This document shows, piece after piece, positions 61,711 to 64,000 of a stretch of 64,000 bases of DNA. The translations under genes were made by a program, and so were the position numbers. The DNA lies in the NCBI GenBank assembly GCA_023382385.1, contig JAHDVH010000003.1:124001-188000 (forward strand), written 5' to 3'. This DNA comes from a bacterium. GTDB lineage: Bacteria > Electryoneota > RPQS01. The notes beneath the pieces are model-generated. The model made no database searches. It worked only from the letters and a program-made list of their open reading frames with translations, and was not told the DNA's origin. Position 1 is the stretch's first letter. The number at the start of each line of letters is the position of its first letter.

Positions 61711-64000
61711 ATGCATGCATTCTTGAAGATCGTAGCGATGGCTGTGGGCCTAACGGGCCTACTTGGTGGTGCTTTGCTATCCATGGGGCACCTGCGAACC
61801 TCAGAATCAGACTTCAAGCAGCTCGAGATGGCAAAACTCAGGAACTTGGCAGGAAACTGGGAAACCCGGCTGCTTTCTGCAAGATCCGCGTTTCGCGATC
61901 AGATGCTCCGGCAAAACGTGACCGCCGTGGTGGAACACCCATCGGACTGGGCAGCATGGCGAGTTGAAAATAAGATACAGCAAATGGCTGATAATTGGCC
62001 GTCCGGCCAGGCGATCCCCCGAGGATGGGTGTTGCTAAGAGGCAACCAGACGGTCCATGCGCTTGTCGGAGACACAACTGGACTGGGGCTGGCGCTGGAT
62101 GGATTCTCGAAGTACGGAGCACCCGACATTCTGCTCGGAAATCCGGAGGCTGGGCGCGATCGCTTCTTGGCGCTGCAGTATGGGCCTCCGGCAAGCACGC
62201 AGAACCCGAATCCTGGACAACTTGTCGCCCTTTTCGGAGCTTCAGACTTGTTTTCGCTTCCGGCAGATCCGCCGACACGCTGGGTCTTGATGAACGGTCC
62301 CAAAGAAGCTTTCCTGGCCTCGACCAGAGGCGGTGAGCCACCGATAGGTGCCGGGACATGGGGGTTGCTGATTTCGCAGACTTACGGTATCGTCAACCTG
62401 GATGGTGGCGTACCTCTGGCATACTGTAAGCTGCATGTCCCCGGCATGGAACCGCTCTTGGTGGTGTCCGAGATCAACGCGCCGACCGGCGCTGGAAGTG
62501 CGGCAAGTGCATTGTTACTGCTGTGTGCTGGTACGGCCTTTCTGGTCCTTGCCTTTGGTGCCCGCAAGCCAAGTTTAACTGAATCGGCAGTTGCCAGTCA
62601 ACCTGCCTATTCGCAAGATGATCAGAAGGCAACTGCGCCTGAAATCGTGACCTTTCGCCAAATCTTCCAGGCGGTCCGTACACCACTGTGCGTTGTGGAT
62701 GGAAGCGGCAGAGTTCTGCGGGTGAATTCCGCTGCACGTGAGCTGTTGCGCCTGCCCAAGGGAGGCCAGCCAGACGACTCCGTAACCGTGATTGGAACCA
62801 ACTTCCAAGGCTCGCTTAAAGAATTCTTGAAAGAAGCTGCCTCAACGGAATTCAAACAAGGAAGCTGGCTATTATGCCAGATGGACAAGCATTTCTTTGA
62901 CGGGGAAGTGATTGCGACAAGGCTGTCCGGCACGCTTAACGAACAAGGACCAGTCGCATTGGAATTTGTCGAGCACAGCAAAGTTGAAGCGAATAACGCC
63001 CCGGTTACAAGGCCGACATCCCACGCCCTCGTTGATATGCTCAACCCGCAACCAGTCCTGCTGATTGATTCCGAGGGGAGAGTCATCTCAGGCAACAGCG
63101 CCGCTCTCGACATTTGCTCTAAGCTCGTCGACAAGCCGATGCTTCATGAGATACTTCCGGGCATTGAACAAGCAAATATTGCTGGTATTCTTGATCCGTT
63201 GCGCGCCCAGCGATTCGAAAGCCTCTTCGGGTCAAGGGTCCACGAGTTTTATCCCGTTCCTGCCGAACAAGGCACTCTCCTGTATGGGTTAAGGCGTACG
63301 GACGCGCAGTCGTTGCAGGTTGAGCTGCACCAAGCACAAGAGAACTTCAACACTCTCTGCGCGATTTCGAGTGAAGCGATACTGCTAGTGGAGCCGCGCG
63401 AATACAAGATTCTCGAGTCAAATCTGTCAGCTTCAGAGCTGTTTGGAGCCACCCATCCCGGGCTGATCGGTAAGAGTATGGACGAGTTTGCCGAGTGGCC
63501 GTGGCAGGAGGATCATCTGCGCAGCACGGTGCAATTGCAGAGAAATGACGGACAAGTTGTGCCGTGCTCCTTTGAACATGAACTCATCAAAGTGGAAGGC
63601 GAGCCCACTCTGTTAGTCGTGGTATCGCGCGTTTCGGACGAAGTCCAACAGGATGTCAGGCAACTGGCCGACTACACAACTGAACTTGCGGAGAAGCTTG
63701 CGGAGCAACTTCAGAGGGAGGCAAGCCCAGCACAAGAATCTGCTCAGATGACGGTAGGACCGGGGATGCTCGTGGTGACCAATCCCACTGTTCGGGATGT
63801 GGCAAGAAGGATGCTTGAGCACTTGGGACACAACTGCGAAGTATTCACGAATCTCGACGATGCAACCGTTTGGCTCGTCCGAAGCGACCAGCGTCCGGAA
63901 TTCGTCATCATTGACTTGGGTGATTTTGACCAGCCTGCCGATTGGGTGGAGATGCTGCGTGCTCGTTGCGGCGATGTTCCATGTGTCGGCCTTTCCGATA
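61711..64000 (+). CDS. Membrane-bound multi-PAS sensor with degenerate receiver domain (runs off right edge)
   Basis: An open frame of 763 codons from ATG 61711 to the window end. A membrane helix at about 7-25 and another at about 262-285 enclose a ~235-residue extracytoplasmic domain. Three PAS-like domains follow: about 313-400 (CVVDGSGRVLRVNSAARELL), 440-520 (LLIDSEGRVISGNSAALDI) and 544-640. A coiled-coil part leads to a receiver-like domain from about 679. That domain lacks the usual acidic pair after its first strand (MLVVTNPT) but keeps an Asp in FVIIDLGDFD. No histidine kinase core is seen before the edge. It is divergent from the secreted-protein operon. The ribosome site is weak; an ATG at 61738 is an alternative start. 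Confidence 0.72.
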   Translation, partial: MHAFLKIVAMAVGLTGLLGGALLSMGHLRTSESDFKQLEMAKLRNLAGNWETRLLSARSAFRDQMLRQNVTAVVEHPSDWAAWRVENKIQQMADNWPSGQAIPRGWVLLRGNQTVHALVGDTTGLGLALDGFSKYGAPDILLGNPEAGRDRFLALQYGPPASTQNPNPGQLVALFGASDLFSLPADPPTRWVLMNGPKEAFLASTRGGEPPIGAGTWGLLISQTYGIVNLDGGVPLAYCKLHVPGMEPLLVVSEINAPTGAGSAASALLLLCAGTAFLVLAFGARKPSLTESAVASQPAYSQDDQKATAPEIVTFRQIFQAVRTPLCVVDGSGRVLRVNSAARELLRLPKGGQPDDSVTVIGTNFQGSLKEFLKEAASTEFKQGSWLLCQMDKHFFDGEVIATRLSGTLNEQGPVALEFVEHSKVEANNAPVTRPTSHALVDMLNPQPVLLIDSEGRVISGNSAALDICSKLVDKPMLHEILPGIEQANIAGILDPLRAQRFESLFGSRVHEFYPVPAEQGTLLYGLRRTDAQSLQVELHQAQENFNTLCAISSEAILLVEPREYKILESNLSASELFGATHPGLIGKSMDEFAEWPWQEDHLRSTVQLQRNDGQVVPCSFEHELIKVEGEPTLLVVVSRVSDEVQQDVRQLADYTTELAEKLAEQLQREASPAQESAQMTVGPGMLVVTNPTVRDVARRMLEHLGHNCEVFTNLDDATVWLVRSDQRPEFVIIDLGDFDQPADWVEMLRARCGDVPCVGLSD

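Noticed and set aside
1-64000. tRNA, rRNA, CRISPR arrays, insertion sequences or prophage genes
   Set aside because: I looked through all intergenic gaps and saw no cloverleaf, repeat-spacer array, transposase or phage protein. A dedicated RNA search could still find a small RNA.

Overview
The window reads as chromosome of a Gram-negative, LPS-bearing, type IV piliated bacterium of the FCB superphylum, probably an uncultured lineage related to candidate phyla such as Zixibacteria, KSB1 or Electryoneota. This placement is inference. It rests on five secreted proteins with the C-terminal YPNPFN-type sorting domain typical of FCB bacteria, a complete Kdo/Lpt locus, a GlmX-type sugar nucleotidyltransferase, a DUF4900-like pilus protein and promoter -10 boxes of the form TAnnTT. 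Coding density is high and operons are long. TTG and GTG starts are common and intergenic stem-loops are frequent. I saw no rRNA, tRNA, CRISPR array, insertion sequence or prophage gene.

Layout. 1-4061 (minus): 5' part of ftsK (runs off the left edge), comB, gcvT, a PstS-like lipoprotein and a tiny membrane protein. 4246-8843 (minus): a TonB energising operon (TPR protein, ExbB, two ExbD, TonB). 9025-14082 (minus): obg, dprA, glmX and a C-terminal processing protease. 14223-16268: a secreted BNR-like protein with its own promoter and terminator hairpins. 16378-34240 (minus): a nearly complete type IV pilus locus read as pilA, pilT, three pilin-like proteins, pilM, N, O, a PilP-like protein, secretin, an SLBB polysaccharide-export-type protein, an Ig-like lipoprotein, pilB, pilC, pilD. 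34685-36367: ECF sigma factor, its probable anti-sigma factor and a divergent small membrane protein. 36291-43224 (minus): nadB, a giant secreted protein, a PLP aminotransferase and a small secreted protein. 43369-51642 (plus): kdsC, kdsD, lptC, lptA, a YfhO-like membrane protein, lptB and rpoN. 51747-54749 (plus): lon and engB. 54823-61508 (minus): two secreted repeat proteins, pdxS, pdxT and an LVIVD-repeat lipoprotein. 61711-64000 (plus): a partial multi-PAS sensor with a degenerate receiver domain.

How it fits together. Most of the window builds the cell envelope: LPS precursor synthesis and transport, UDP-GlcNAc supply, outer-membrane energisation, a pilus with an enlarged outer-membrane portion, and many secreted or lipid-anchored proteins. 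PLP synthesis (pdxST) and NAD synthesis (nadB) genes sit inside operons of secreted proteins.

The most interesting points are: (1) a perfect -24/-12 sigma-54 promoter in front of rpoN itself; (2) a recurring promoter architecture, TTGAnn, exactly 17 bases, TAnnTT, at several independent operon starts; (3) the SLBB protein and Ig-like lipoprotein embedded in the pilus locus, with three pilin-like proteins lacking the conserved Glu5; (4) a YfhO-like protein inserted into the otherwise conserved kds-lpt-rpoN operon; (5) an 11-bp inverted repeat in front of the ECF sigma gene and four TGCA words spaced 9 bases apart upstream of pilA.
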